A stretch of DNA of 64,000 bases. It comes from Bradyrhizobium sp. SZCCT0231. Lineage in GTDB: Bacteria; Pseudomonadota; Alphaproteobacteria; Rhizobiales; Xanthobacteraceae. The stretch is from contig NZ_JAFCKP010000020.1 in the NCBI RefSeq assembly GCF_018130245.1, positions 1 to 64,000 of the forward strand. The letters are read 5' to 3'. The translations under genes and the position numbers were made by a program. Shown here in pieces: positions 19,144-28,274 of this stretch. Each line of letters begins with the position of its first letter. Position 1 is the stretch's first letter. Below the pieces are notes generated by a model. It searched no databases, was not told where the DNA came from, and worked only from the letters and a program-made list of their open reading frames with translations.

Positions 19144-20372
19144 ACGCGCTCGATGATGATGGCCGGTGCCATACCCCCGGCCGCGCACATCGTGACGAGC
19201 CCGCGCTTGAGGTCGCGCCGTTCGAGCTCGTCGAGCACGGTGCCGATCAGGATCGAGCCGGTCGCGCCGATGGGGTGGCCGAGCGCGATCGAGCCGCCGT
19301 TGACGTTGACCTTGGCCCGGTCGAGCTTGAGGTCGCGGATATATTTTTCCGCCACCACCGCAAAGGCCTCGTTGATCTCGAACAGGTCGATGTCGTCGAT
19401 GGTGAGGCCAGCCTTGGCCAGCACCTTGCGCGTCGCCGGCACCGGCGCGTTCAGCATCAAGGTCGGCGAATCCCCCATATTGGCCATCGCGACCACGCGG
19501 GCGCGGGCTTTAAGGCCATGCGCCTTGGCGTAAGCCGGCGAGGCCAGAAGGATCGCGGCGGCGCCGTCGACGACGCCGGAGGAGTTGCCGGCGTGATGCA
19601 CGAAGTCGATCTTCAGATCAGGGTATTTTTGCAGGATCAGGCCGCGATAGGTCGTGCCCTTGTCGTCGAGCGCGTAGTCGGCGATCGCCGGAAACGCCGG
19701 CTTCAGGCTGCCGAGGCCTTCCATCGTGGTCTGCGGCCGCGGATATTCCTCGTGGTCGAGCGCGAGGCTGCCGTCCTCGCGGTGGACGGGCACGAGGCTC
19801 TTCTTGAAGTGGCCGTTCGCGATCGCAAAGCCTGCGCGCTTCTGGCTCTCCAGCCCGAGCGCGTCGACGTCCCTTCGCGTAATGCCTTCCATGGTCGCGA
19901 TCGCATCGGCGCAGACGCCCTGATGCGACTGCGGATGCCTTGCGCGCAGGCGCAGATTGCCGTTGTCCATCATCATCGGGCCTGAGCCGCGGCGTCCCTC
20001 CATCGACATCATCTCGCAGCCGCCGGCGATGACGAGATCCTCAGCGCCCGCCATGATCGAGGATGCCGCCATGTTGACGCTGGTGATGCCGCTGCCGCAG
20101 AAGCGGTCGAGCGTCACCGCGCTGACGCGCACGTCGTAGCCGGCATCGAGCGCCGACATGCGGCCGAGATCGCCGTTCTGCGTTGCGACCTGCGCGCTGC
20201 AGCCCCAGACGATGTCGTCGACGTCGGCGGTGTCGATGCCGGTGCGATCAGCGAGCGCGCGCAACACGGCTGCGCCGAGCTGCTGCGGATGAATGCCCGA
20301 GAGGGCTCCCTTGCCGGCCTTGCCGATGCCCCGCGGGGTCCGGCAGGCATCGATGATCAGCGCGTCAGCCAT
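19140..20372 (-). CDS. Acetyl-CoA acetyltransferase (thiolase)
   Basis: A 410-residue thiolase with catalytic Cys92 in DRFCGSG, the NEAFA motif, GHPIGATGS and the C-terminal MCAAGGM containing the second cysteine. It joins or cleaves acyl-CoA units, for example the last step of aromatic or fatty acid breakdown. ATG 20372 has AGAGGACGACGCC upstream; the open extension is not conserved. The family is clear, while the choice between beta-ketoadipyl-CoA and acetoacetyl-CoA substrate is not decidable from sequence. Confidence 0.9.
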   Translation of the reverse strand: MADALIIDACRTPRGIGKAGKGALSGIHPQQLGAAVLRALADRTGIDTADVDDIVWGCSAQVATQNGDLGRMSALDAGYDVRVSAVTLDRFCGSGITSVNMAASSIMAGAEDLVIAGGCEMMSMEGRRGSGPMMMDNGNLRLRARHPQSHQGVCADAIATMEGITRRDVDALGLESQKRAGFAIANGHFKKSLVPVHREDGSLALDHEEYPRPQTTMEGLGSLKPAFPAIADYALDDKGTTYRGLILQKYPDLKIDFVHHAGNSSGVVDGAAAILLASPAYAKAHGLKARARVVAMANMGDSPTLMLNAPVPATRKVLAKAGLTIDDIDLFEINEAFAVVAEKYIRDLKLDRAKVNVNGGSIALGHPIGATGSILIGTVLDELERRDLKRGLVTMCAAGGMAPAIIIERV

Positions 20373-20449
20373 TGGCGTCGTCCTCTTGTTATGAGTGTTG
20401 AGGACGGTTTTGAATAAGGGGGAGAATGGAGTCAATGTGAGACGCCCTC

Positions 20450-20622
20450 TTCGCCTCTACCCGCTTGCGGGGAGAGGCCGGATTTTACGCGCAGCGGAAA
20501 ATCCGGGTGAGGGGAGCTTCGGCAGGGACGGTGACAGACGGACTCGCGGAGAGTCCCCCTCATCCGGAATTTGCTGTCGCAAACTCCGGCCTCTCCCCGC
20601 TTGCGGGGAGAGGCGAAGGCCC
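20450..20622. repeat. Palindromic repeat block
   Basis: Two copies of the palindrome built on CTACCCGCTTGCGGGGAGAGG / CTCTCCCCGCTTGCGGGGAG flank about 110 bases that contain CCGGATTTT and CCGGAATTTGC arms in inverted order. This is a widely dispersed rhizobial intergenic element. It lies between the thiolase start and the glucosidase stop and could end the glucosidase transcript. Confidence 0.75.
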
Positions 20623-20623
20623 G

Positions 20624-22087
20624 CTACGCCCCCGCCGCGTTGTTCGCGATCACGTTGCGGTAGAAGCTGGCGCTGAGCTTGGGCGTGCGGACCTGGGTGT
20701 CGAAATTGACGTGGTACAGCCCGAAACGCTTGTTGAGGCCATACACCCACTCGAAATTGTCCATCAGGCTCCAGAGAAAATAGCCGCGCACCGGCACGCC
20801 TTCATTGGTGGCACGCTGGAGCTGGGCGAGATAGTTGCGCAAATACATGATGCGGTCGGTGTCGTAGATCTTGCCGTCGGGCCTCACCACGTCGTCGCCG
20901 GATGCTCCGTTCTCGCTGATATAGATCGCATCCGTCTTCCAGATCTTTGCCGCCAGCTTCGGCACCCAGTAGATCGTCTCGGGCCCGACCCGCAGCCAGT
21001 CCGAATTCATGTGCGGGAACGATTTCGGGATCGGCAGCGGCATGAAGCCCGCGCCCTGGTCGGAGGCCAAGACGTAATTGTTTGGCGCGTAGATGTTGAG
21101 ACCGAGAAAGTCGACCGGCGAGGAGATGATCTTGAGCTCCGCATCGGTGAATTTCGGCGCGTTGGGACCGGCGTATTTCAGGAAGGCGTCGGTGTAGCGG
21201 CCCGTCATGATGACGTTGAGATAGCCGGCGTTCATCTCGCGCAGCGCGATCTCCGCGGCGCGAACGTTTTCCGGCGTGTCGATCGCAGGCGCGCAGGCAT
21301 CGATGTTCTCGGCCGGCCCCACCCTGGTGCCGCGGCGGCCATGTGCGCGCACCGCCTGCACCGCGAGCCCGTGCGCCAGCGCGCTATTGTGCCTGATCTG
21401 GTTGACCTCGGCTTGCGGCAGCGTCAGGCCCGGCGCGTCGATGCCGATGCCGTAACCGAAATAGACGAAGCGGCCGCTCTCGTTCAGCGTGAACACGTTC
21501 CTGACGCGGTCGGTGAGGCGCTCGGCGACATAGGCCGCATAGTCGCCGAACATCTTGCAGGTCTCGGTCGAGCGCCAGCCGCCAAGACGGTCCTCGAGCG
21601 ATTGCGGCAGGTCCCAATGATAGAGCGTCAGCCACGGCTCGATGCCGTTCTTCAGGAGCTCGTCGACGAGCCGGTTATAGAAGTCGAGCCCCTTCGGGTT
21701 GGGCTTGCCGTCGCCATCCGGAAACAGCCGCGGCCAGGCCACCGAAAACCGATAGGCCTTGCAGCCGAGCTCCTTGATGAGCGCGATGTCCTCCTTGTAG
21801 CGGTGATAGTGCTCATTGGCGCGGTCGCCGGTGGTGCCGTCCTCGATCTTGCCGGGGATGCGCACGAACCTGTCCCAGATCGAGGCCCCTCGCCCGTCCT
21901 CGTTGACCGCGCCCTCGACCTGATAGGACGAGGTCGCCGTGCCCCAGACAAAGCCCGCCGGAAAGCCGTTTCCATTGCGCGGCGGCCGGACCGGCTTGGC
22001 CTCGGCGGCGTCGAGCGCGCCGGTGAGTCCGGCTGCGGACAGCCCCGCAATCTTCGCAAGCTGGCGACGCGAGACCTTGTCCGACAT
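20624..22087 (-). CDS. Tat-exported GH1 beta-glucosidase
   Basis: A 487-residue glycoside hydrolase family 1 enzyme. The N-terminus SRRQLAKIAGLSAAG is a twin-arginine signal, so it is predicted to be exported folded, unusual for GH1 enzymes, which are mostly cytoplasmic. The GH1 landmarks GFVWGTATSSYQVEGA, FTLNES (acid/base Glu203; the usual TFNEP has Ser instead of Pro) and YISENGA (nucleophile Glu392) are present, and the length is normal. It hydrolyses beta-glucosides; the natural substrate is unknown. ATG 22087 has CCGGAGGCAGCATCA before it. Confidence 0.88.
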   Translation of the reverse strand: MSDKVSRRQLAKIAGLSAAGLTGALDAAEAKPVRPPRNGNGFPAGFVWGTATSSYQVEGAVNEDGRGASIWDRFVRIPGKIEDGTTGDRANEHYHRYKEDIALIKELGCKAYRFSVAWPRLFPDGDGKPNPKGLDFYNRLVDELLKNGIEPWLTLYHWDLPQSLEDRLGGWRSTETCKMFGDYAAYVAERLTDRVRNVFTLNESGRFVYFGYGIGIDAPGLTLPQAEVNQIRHNSALAHGLAVQAVRAHGRRGTRVGPAENIDACAPAIDTPENVRAAEIALREMNAGYLNVIMTGRYTDAFLKYAGPNAPKFTDAELKIISSPVDFLGLNIYAPNNYVLASDQGAGFMPLPIPKSFPHMNSDWLRVGPETIYWVPKLAAKIWKTDAIYISENGASGDDVVRPDGKIYDTDRIMYLRNYLAQLQRATNEGVPVRGYFLWSLMDNFEWVYGLNKRFGLYHVNFDTQVRTPKLSASFYRNVIANNAAGA

Positions 22088-22312
22088 TGATGCTGCCTCC
22101 GGAACGATTGTAGCGGCGGCACAATGGCGGGTCGCAGGTCGTTTGAAAAGCGGCTGCCCCGGGGCCTGGAGATGCAAAATTGCCAGTCGCGACGGCCCTT
22201 GCCTCCTCCACCTGTTGGAGAGCGACCGACGTCGCCCCTCCGATCATGGATCGACACATTCGGGCAAGCCTAGGGCGATCGTCCAGATCGCTCGCGATGC
22301 ACAGAATCGTGA

Positions 22313-23074
22313 CTAGATCGCCATGCCGCCCGATACCTCGATGCGCTGCGCGTTGACCCAGCGGTTATCGTCGGACAGCAGCGCGGCGATCATCGGGCCG
22401 ACGTCTTCTGGAACGCCCGCACGCCCAAGGGCGGTCATATCGGCAACCTGTCTGTTGAGCTCCGGATTGTCGCGAACCATGCCGCCGCTGAAATCGGTCT
22501 GAACAGCTCCCGGAGCTACCGCGTTCGCCGTTATTCCACGTGGCCCCAACTCCTTTGCCTGGTAGCGCGTGAGCACCTCGATAGCGGCCTTCAAGGCACC
22601 ATAGGGCCCACTGCCAGGCACAATGATCCGGGTGAGGCCACTCGACAGGTTGACGATCCGGCCGCCGTCAACCATCAGCGGAAGCAACTTCTGGGTCAGG
22701 AAGAAGACACCTTTGAAGTTCACCCGGTACAGCGTGTCCAGTTCTGCTTCGGTCGTCTTCTCAAGACTGTTGTGGTGGGAAACGCCCGCATTGTTGACAA
22801 GGTAGTGGAAGCGGTCCGCTTCCAGTCCCGCCAGCGCCTCTCCAAATCGCGAGACGAAGTCGTCGAACGTATCCGTTCGGCCGACATCGAGCTGCATGGG
22901 AATGGCTTTGCGCCCAATCTCCTCGGCAGCACGCGCGACCGCGTCGGCCTGAGCAACCGCCGAACGGTAGGTGAAAATCGAATCCACCCCCCGCTCTGCG
23001 AGACTGAGCACCGTGTTTCGCCCCAGTCCGCGGCTGCCGCCGGTTACAAACGCAATTCTTCTCTGCTTTTCCAT
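22313..23074 (-). CDS. Short-chain dehydrogenase/reductase
   Basis: A 253-residue SDR with cofactor motif TGGSRGLG (residues 11-18), NNAGVSH, catalytic Ser in NLSSGL and the YGALK catalytic pair, ending in the classical NGNRWVNAQ-like region (here DNRWVNAQRIEVSGGMAI). The TGGSRGLG plus acidic follow-up leaves NAD or NADP open. The likely role is oxidation or reduction of a small alcohol or ketone. ATG 23074 follows GGCAGGAGAGCGCG. It lies downstream of a large regulator on the same strand, which may control it. Confidence 0.87.
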   Translation of the reverse strand: MEKQRRIAFVTGGSRGLGRNTVLSLAERGVDSIFTYRSAVAQADAVARAAEEIGRKAIPMQLDVGRTDTFDDFVSRFGEALAGLEADRFHYLVNNAGVSHHNSLEKTTEAELDTLYRVNFKGVFFLTQKLLPLMVDGGRIVNLSSGLTRIIVPGSGPYGALKAAIEVLTRYQAKELGPRGITANAVAPGAVQTDFSGGMVRDNPELNRQVADMTALGRAGVPEDVGPMIAALLSDDNRWVNAQRIEVSGGMAI

Positions 23075-23183
23075 CGCGCTCTCCTGCCTCGGTCTGCGAT
23101 GAACCGAACGATGGCAGCAAGGGATGCGATCAAGCCCGTTAAGAATTGCTGGAAATTGAAAAGTGTTGCTCCCGGCCCGCCCG

Positions 23184-26054
23184 TCAGGACTGGCCGGGCT
23201 CGTCCTTCGCATTCAGAATGCGCTGTGCATCGGCGAGAGCCGCCGATCCCGACTTTTCTGGATGCGCATCGAAGATCGGCCGGATCAGCGCACGCGCCTC
23301 GGCGTCTTGGCCTCGATCCTCCAGCAGCCGCGCCAGCAAAACCGCGGCCTTCAATTGCCACCCACACGCTCCGAGGGTTCTTGCATGATCCATCGACTGC
23401 CGAAGCGCCAACTCCGCTGCCGCGTGATCTGGCCTTGAGGTCGTCAGGATAATTTCTGCCTTCGTGCGCAACAAATCCGGCATCCAGAAAGTCTGCCGCA
23501 TGCGTTCTGCGGAAGAAATCGCAGATTGAATGGTCGTACGTGCCTCTTCGTATCGTCCGCTTCGAGCAAGTCCGTCGGCCAGAGCGCGCGCCGCCGCCGG
23601 TATGACCATATGAAGCTGTTCGCGCTGGAGGCGCCTTTGTGCCTGGCGTAGCATCTCCACTCCGGCCGCGGGTTTCCCCGTCATCAAGAGCCACTCCCCT
23701 TTCAGTGCCTGGGCGGCAGCTCCAAGTCCCCGAACGGAATGCTTCTCAGCCCGGGCGATTGCCCGCTCGATGTGTTCGGCGCTGTCCCTCGTGTTCTCGC
23801 TCCACAAGAGCACCGGGATGGCGTGGACCACCGCCATGTAATAGTTGCCCAGCGGAGGCAGCCGGGCTGCTTCATCCATGGCCTCGAGAGCCAGACCGCA
23901 GGCCTGCCTCGGCGAGCCGAGCAGCCAAAGGGAGCGCGCCAACGCGATTTCGGCACGGAAATGATGATCATATCCAAACAGATTGATCTCGAGCCGGCCA
24001 ATCGCCATTTCAAGCTCGAACCCACGCCTGCAATACTCCACGGCGGCGGCCTGATTGCCAGCGAGGTGACAAGCCGCCGCGAGCATCCATTCGGAGATGA
24101 CACGATCGCTCAATGAGCCGTTTCGCTCCGTGACGGCTTTGCATCTCGTTGCGGCGGCCAATGCTCCTTCGAAGTCGCCGAGCCTCGTCAGAAAGAGGTT
24201 GAGGCCCGCCAGAAGTCGCAGCTGCGGCAATGCTTGTTCACCTGCCTCGTAGAGCTCCAGCCCACGCCGGATGGCTTTCCGCACTTCCGGCGTGTTGCCC
24301 AGCGTATGCATGGATGACACTGCGTACGCTTCCTGCAGGCGCGCTTCTCGATGCGCCAGCTCGCCGAAACGTACGATCGAGCTCAATGCCAGTTCTGACC
24401 AATGCCGGCACTCAACCAGCAACCAGAGGCCGAGAAACAACGGGGCGGCATCGGCCGCGAGCTCGATTCCCGTTGTGCAATCCGCCCTCGAAAAGCTCCA
24501 CTCAAGTGCTTTTCGGACGTTTCCGATGTGGGATGCGTAGCGACCTATGTCAGCATAGGCTCCATGTTCGAGCGCCAGCATTTTGAACAAGGCTGCAAAA
24601 TAGAGCGCGTGACGCCGGGCAACCAGTTCGGACTCCCCGATCTCCTCGAGCTTGGCCGCCGCGTATGTGCGCGTCGTATCGGGCAGACGATAGAACACCG
24701 TGTCACCGACGGGATGAACCCAGACCAGAGACTTGTCCACGAGCCTCGTGAGCGTCGCTGCGATCTCGGCGCTGTCATGCATCTCGTTTCCCGCAACGGA
24801 GCAGGCAGCCTCACCTGTAAACGAGCCGACAAAGATGGAGAGGCGCGAAAGAAGGTGTTGCTCGTCTTCGGTTAGGAGCTTGAAGCTCCAGTCGAGCATG
24901 GCCTGGAGCGTGCGGTGCCGCGGAGCCGCGTTGCGCTTGCCAGCCAATGACAGTTCCATGTTGCTGGCCAGCAGGCTCGCGACGCCGCGAAGGCCGTAGG
25001 TTCCCACCCGGCTGGCAACCAGCTCGATCGCCAGCGCAATACCGTCGGTGCGGCGACATATTTCGGTAACGACAGGTGCATCGGCATCACTGAGTGCACC
25101 GTCAAAGCCACTGAATGACGCTCTATGGAGGAACAGCTGCACCGCCGGGGTAGCGACCGCATCGGCAGCGCTTGGAATGTCGTCGACAGAATAAGCAAGC
25201 GGATTCAGCGAGTACACGGTCTCGTCATGGACACGCAACGGTTCTCTCGACGTGACCAGCAGGTGAACGTCCGGCGCACGCTGAAACAGCTCGCCGGCCA
25301 AACCCGAGGACGCATCAAGGAGGTGCTCACAGCCGTCCAGCACAATCAGGATACGCTTATCAGCAACGAAGCCGAGAAGTTCAGCAACTGGATCACTCCC
25401 TCCGAGCGTGCAGCCAACCGACGAGATGACCGCTCCGGCAACAAGGCCGGGCTCCGAAACGGTGCCCAAGTCGACGAAAGCGACGCAATCTTCATTGAAC
25501 TCGCTTTGCAGCCGGCGGACCACCGCAGCTGCCACAGTCGTCTTGCCAATGCCGCCAGCGCCGACGACGCTGACGAACCGTCGCTTCAGAAGCAGCGTCG
25601 CGAGTTTGTCGACAGCCTCGTCGCGCCCAACGAGCAGTGTGGGAATCGACGGAAATTGACGTTCGGGCCGCGGGGCCTGGACGTGAACACGTGGCGCAGG
25701 CTCCCCAGCGCGTGCGCGCGTGACCGGAGCAACAAAACTGTATCCGCGCCCCGAAACGTTGACGATATAACGAGCCCCGTCCTGGCCATCGCCCAAAGCC
25801 CGGCGAAGGGAAGCCATATGCACCCTCAATCCCGCCTCGTCGATAACAACGTCAGGCCATACGAGCGCCAGCAAATCGCGCTTACCGACGACTTCGCCCG
25901 CCCGATCGGTCAGCGCGATCAATAGATCAAGGCCGCGCGATCCGATCCGAACTTCGTTCCCATCTTTCAGAAGCTGGCGTCGTTCGGGGTTGAGCCGAAA
26001 GGGCCCAAAAAGAACTTCCCGATCGGAACTTTCGGACGGCGTATTTCCAAGCAT
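23184..26054 (-). CDS. Large winged-helix/ATPase/TPR transcriptional regulator
   Basis: A 956-residue regulator. Residues 12-110 form an OmpR-type winged helix (LFGPFRLNPERRQLLKDG ... SGRGYSFVAPV). Residues 140-430 form an NB-ARC/STAND-type ATPase with Walker A GAGGIGKT (165-172) and LIVLDGCEHLL as Walker B. The C-terminal half is helical, TPR-like and rich in Ala/Leu/Arg repeats. Such proteins act as ligand- or ATP-gated activators. ATG 26054 is preferred to TTG 26078; neither has a strong ribosome site. It is divergent from the AraC gene at 26324 and 110 bases upstream of the SDR gene. Confidence 0.85.
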   Translation of the reverse strand: MLGNTPSESSDREVLFGPFRLNPERRQLLKDGNEVRIGSRGLDLLIALTDRAGEVVGKRDLLALVWPDVVIDEAGLRVHMASLRRALGDGQDGARYIVNVSGRGYSFVAPVTRARAGEPAPRVHVQAPRPERQFPSIPTLLVGRDEAVDKLATLLLKRRFVSVVGAGGIGKTTVAAAVVRRLQSEFNEDCVAFVDLGTVSEPGLVAGAVISSVGCTLGGSDPVAELLGFVADKRILIVLDGCEHLLDASSGLAGELFQRAPDVHLLVTSREPLRVHDETVYSLNPLAYSVDDIPSAADAVATPAVQLFLHRASFSGFDGALSDADAPVVTEICRRTDGIALAIELVASRVGTYGLRGVASLLASNMELSLAGKRNAAPRHRTLQAMLDWSFKLLTEDEQHLLSRLSIFVGSFTGEAACSVAGNEMHDSAEIAATLTRLVDKSLVWVHPVGDTVFYRLPDTTRTYAAAKLEEIGESELVARRHALYFAALFKMLALEHGAYADIGRYASHIGNVRKALEWSFSRADCTTGIELAADAAPLFLGLWLLVECRHWSELALSSIVRFGELAHREARLQEAYAVSSMHTLGNTPEVRKAIRRGLELYEAGEQALPQLRLLAGLNLFLTRLGDFEGALAAATRCKAVTERNGSLSDRVISEWMLAAACHLAGNQAAAVEYCRRGFELEMAIGRLEINLFGYDHHFRAEIALARSLWLLGSPRQACGLALEAMDEAARLPPLGNYYMAVVHAIPVLLWSENTRDSAEHIERAIARAEKHSVRGLGAAAQALKGEWLLMTGKPAAGVEMLRQAQRRLQREQLHMVIPAAARALADGLARSGRYEEARTTIQSAISSAERMRQTFWMPDLLRTKAEIILTTSRPDHAAAELALRQSMDHARTLGACGWQLKAAVLLARLLEDRGQDAEARALIRPIFDAHPEKSGSAALADAQRILNAKDEPGQS

Positions 26055-26323
26055 GATCGGCCTGTCTTCAAGGCTCAATGAACACGAAACCCTATAGACC
26101 AGAGTAACTGGTCTCCTGACAGGATTGCCGGTCCATCAGCCGCAAGCAATAACGGCGCACACGAACTAAACCATTGAAGTGGCGGCAGAACATCCGATCT
26201 GCGACAGCCAGTCACACGTGAATCTTTGCAAATTCCAACATTCGATAACGCGCCTCCGAAAACGCGTGAAGTTACCCTCGTGCCTCAGTTCATTCGAGAT
26301 GAAAGGCCCAGGAGGGACGCACT
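26055..26323. other. Divergent promoter region
   Basis: A 269-base gap between two divergently transcribed regulators. It is AT-richer than its surroundings and must hold both promoters. I found no clear palindrome or repeated word that could be named an operator. Confidence 0.4.
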
Positions 26324-27268
26324 ATGGATACAGGCACGCGTAACGTACGCGCTTCGATTGGCGTCGAAGCAGACCTGGGTGCACAGAGCCGCGAGCGTGG
26401 CGATGTCGGTGCCGTTCAACAGCAGAAGTGGCAAGACCCGGCGAGACTCGTCCGCCGGACGAATGAACACATTTCGATCTCGCGCCGGTTGGATCTACGA
26501 AGCACGGCTCGCTCCGAGGAATCGGTGACCCCTGCCGATCAATACTTCATAGGCGTGGCGCTAAAGCCGACACGCCTCAAGCTGGCAAGAGAGCGCCAGT
26601 CCGTCTTCGACGGGACTATGCGGGCGGGGACAGCCTATGTGCAGGCGCCCTCGTCTCACCTCAGCGCACAGCTCCACGCGCCGTGCGATTTCCTGCACCT
26701 TCGCGTTCGCTCGGTTGAATTTCGAGCCTGGCGATCTCCGGCACGCCCTTCGGCGAGCGAAGATGAGGTTGTCCTGCTGTATGATCCGTTTGCCGCGCAA
26801 CTGGCCCGGATTCTTATCGATCGAGGCGACGCGGCCGAAGAAGGATTCGTCCGTTGTGTTGGACAAGCCCTGGCCATGCATCTCGCTCGCGTCGAGGTTC
26901 CGCGCAGCAGTGTCGGCGCCTTGGCGAAGTGGCGGCTTCGGCGGGTCGAAGATTATGTGAAGGCGCACTTCGAGCGTCACATCAATCTGATCGATCTCGC
27001 CTCGGCCGCCGGACTGTCACGCATGCATTTTGCGGCCCAGTTTCGTGTCGCCACCGGGTACCGGCCGTGGGAGTATGTGCTCCATCACCGCATTGAACGC
27101 GCCAAATCATTGCTATCGAGCAGCGAGATGCCGCTGGTCGAAGTCGCGCTCGCTGCCGGCTTTTGCACGCAGGCGCATTTCTCGACGGTCTTCAAGCGAA
27201 TGGTGGGCGAGACTCCTGCCCGTTGGCGCCGCGAAACGAAGCAGTCCTCGCAACGGGTGGACCTTTAA
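26324..27268 (+). CDS. AraC family transcriptional regulator
   Basis: A 314-residue regulator whose last 100 residues form the double helix-turn-helix AraC domain (VEDYVKAHFERHINLIDLAS, LSRMHFAAQFRVATGYRPW, then VALAAGFCTQAHFSTVFKRM). The N-terminal ligand domain is of unknown type. The start has an excellent AGGAGGGACGCACT site. It is divergent from the large wHTH/TPR regulator, suggesting mutual or shared control. Its inducer is unknown. Confidence 0.87.
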   Translation: MDTGTRNVRASIGVEADLGAQSRERGDVGAVQQQKWQDPARLVRRTNEHISISRRLDLRSTARSEESVTPADQYFIGVALKPTRLKLARERQSVFDGTMRAGTAYVQAPSSHLSAQLHAPCDFLHLRVRSVEFRAWRSPARPSASEDEVVLLYDPFAAQLARILIDRGDAAEEGFVRCVGQALAMHLARVEVPRSSVGALAKWRLRRVEDYVKAHFERHINLIDLASAAGLSRMHFAAQFRVATGYRPWEYVLHHRIERAKSLLSSSEMPLVEVALAAGFCTQAHFSTVFKRMVGETPARWRRETKQSSQRVDL

Positions 27269-27345
27269 CGACCGTGATCAAATCCCGCGCACGGCAAGCG
27301 ACAGGCTGGAGGCGAGGAGCGCAATGCGGCGCGGCGCTATCGCGT

Positions 27346-27753
27346 TCAGCGCGAGCGCTTCGGCAATTTCGGCAGCTTGCCGGGATTGAACGCTGGCACC
27401 TGCCCGGCTCGTTCACGTGCCGGCGGCTGCTGCTCGGTCAGAATGAGCGTGCCATGGAGGATCATTCCCGGCACTTGTTGTGCCGTCGCGGTGTAGGTCG
27501 CGATCTTGCCGGGGCAGTATCCTTCGATGGTCAGCGTGAGCTCATCTTCAACGCCGAAGACGGTTGCACGCCCATCGGTGTGACGCTTCGTCGATACGGT
27601 CGCGGTGAAGCGGTCGCCGTCGATCTTGCAGGAGCCGTGATACGTCATCAGGCTATCACGGCCCCAGATCTGGCCGTCTGCGACATGGACGATCCCGGTG
27701 CCCTGATCGAGCGGCGTCTTGTACCACGCCGCGTAGGTGCCGTCCTTCAGCAT
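27346..27753 (-). CDS. GrlR-like small protein
   Basis: A 135-residue protein beginning MLKDGTYAAWYKTPLDQGTG, followed by IVHVADGQIWGRDS and a beta-rich body (GSCKIDGDRFTATVSTKRH). The pattern of an initial M-K-D-G-Y strand, a G-x-G-I-V turn and a G-x-D turn is that of the GrlR fold (named for a type III secretion repressor), and many rhizobial proteins carry that name without being linked to secretion. No secretion genes are in the window. ATG 27753 was chosen for the GGGGAGGCTGCTCCC site upstream; a longer frame adds an unconvincing N-terminus. Ends basic (KLPKLPKRSR). Confidence 0.65.
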   Translation of the reverse strand: MLKDGTYAAWYKTPLDQGTGIVHVADGQIWGRDSLMTYHGSCKIDGDRFTATVSTKRHTDGRATVFGVEDELTLTIEGYCPGKIATYTATAQQVPGMILHGTLILTEQQPPARERAGQVPAFNPGKLPKLPKRSR

Positions 27754-27814
27754 GGGAGCAGCCTCCCCTGGTATTCCCACGCCGACAATTGGCATCATTA
27801 GCGCCAACAAACGG

Positions 27815-27982
27815 TTAATGACCGGGCCCGTGCCAATCCGGTCTTTCCTTGCGCAGCTCGGCCTCGAGCTCCTCGATGATGCTGTGAAGCAGATACGCGG
27901 CAAGCGGGTCGGTCACTTCGCGCTCCAAATGCCGGTAACGCGCGATCAGGAACTCCTGCTCTCTCAACTGGCGTTCTGTCAT
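27815..27982 (-). CDS. Small hypothetical helical protein
   Basis: A 55-residue protein, MTERQLREQEFL at the start, predicted to be one long amphipathic helix pair rich in Glu, Arg and Leu (LEREVTDPLAAYLLHSIIEE). It has a good ribosome site (GGAGGGCTCGTCTG) and lies 61 bases upstream of the GrlR-like gene on the same strand. I recognise no family; a small coiled-coil protein is the plain description. Confidence 0.55.
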   Translation of the reverse strand: MTERQLREQEFLIARYRHLEREVTDPLAAYLLHSIIEELEAELRKERPDWHGPGH

Positions 27983-28274
27983 CAGACGAGCCCTCCGACA
28001 CATCGACGCGGAGAGGGACCGATCAGTTTCGTTAAATTTTTCAGATCATTTGCTATGGTTTCTGACGGGTTAAGAGGGCCATGCGCGCGTCAAGCTTCGC
28101 CCATCGTCGCTCATCGTGCGTTTGTGAAAGCGCACGTTTGGCTGGAGCAGGATCGGGCAAAACGAAACCGTTTCAGGCAAGACCCGAAGCCTCTGCACCG
28201 CATAGAACGCGCGCCGACCCGTACAAACACGGACCCCTGATCTGAGACAGCAAGCGATCAGAAGGAGGCACGCA

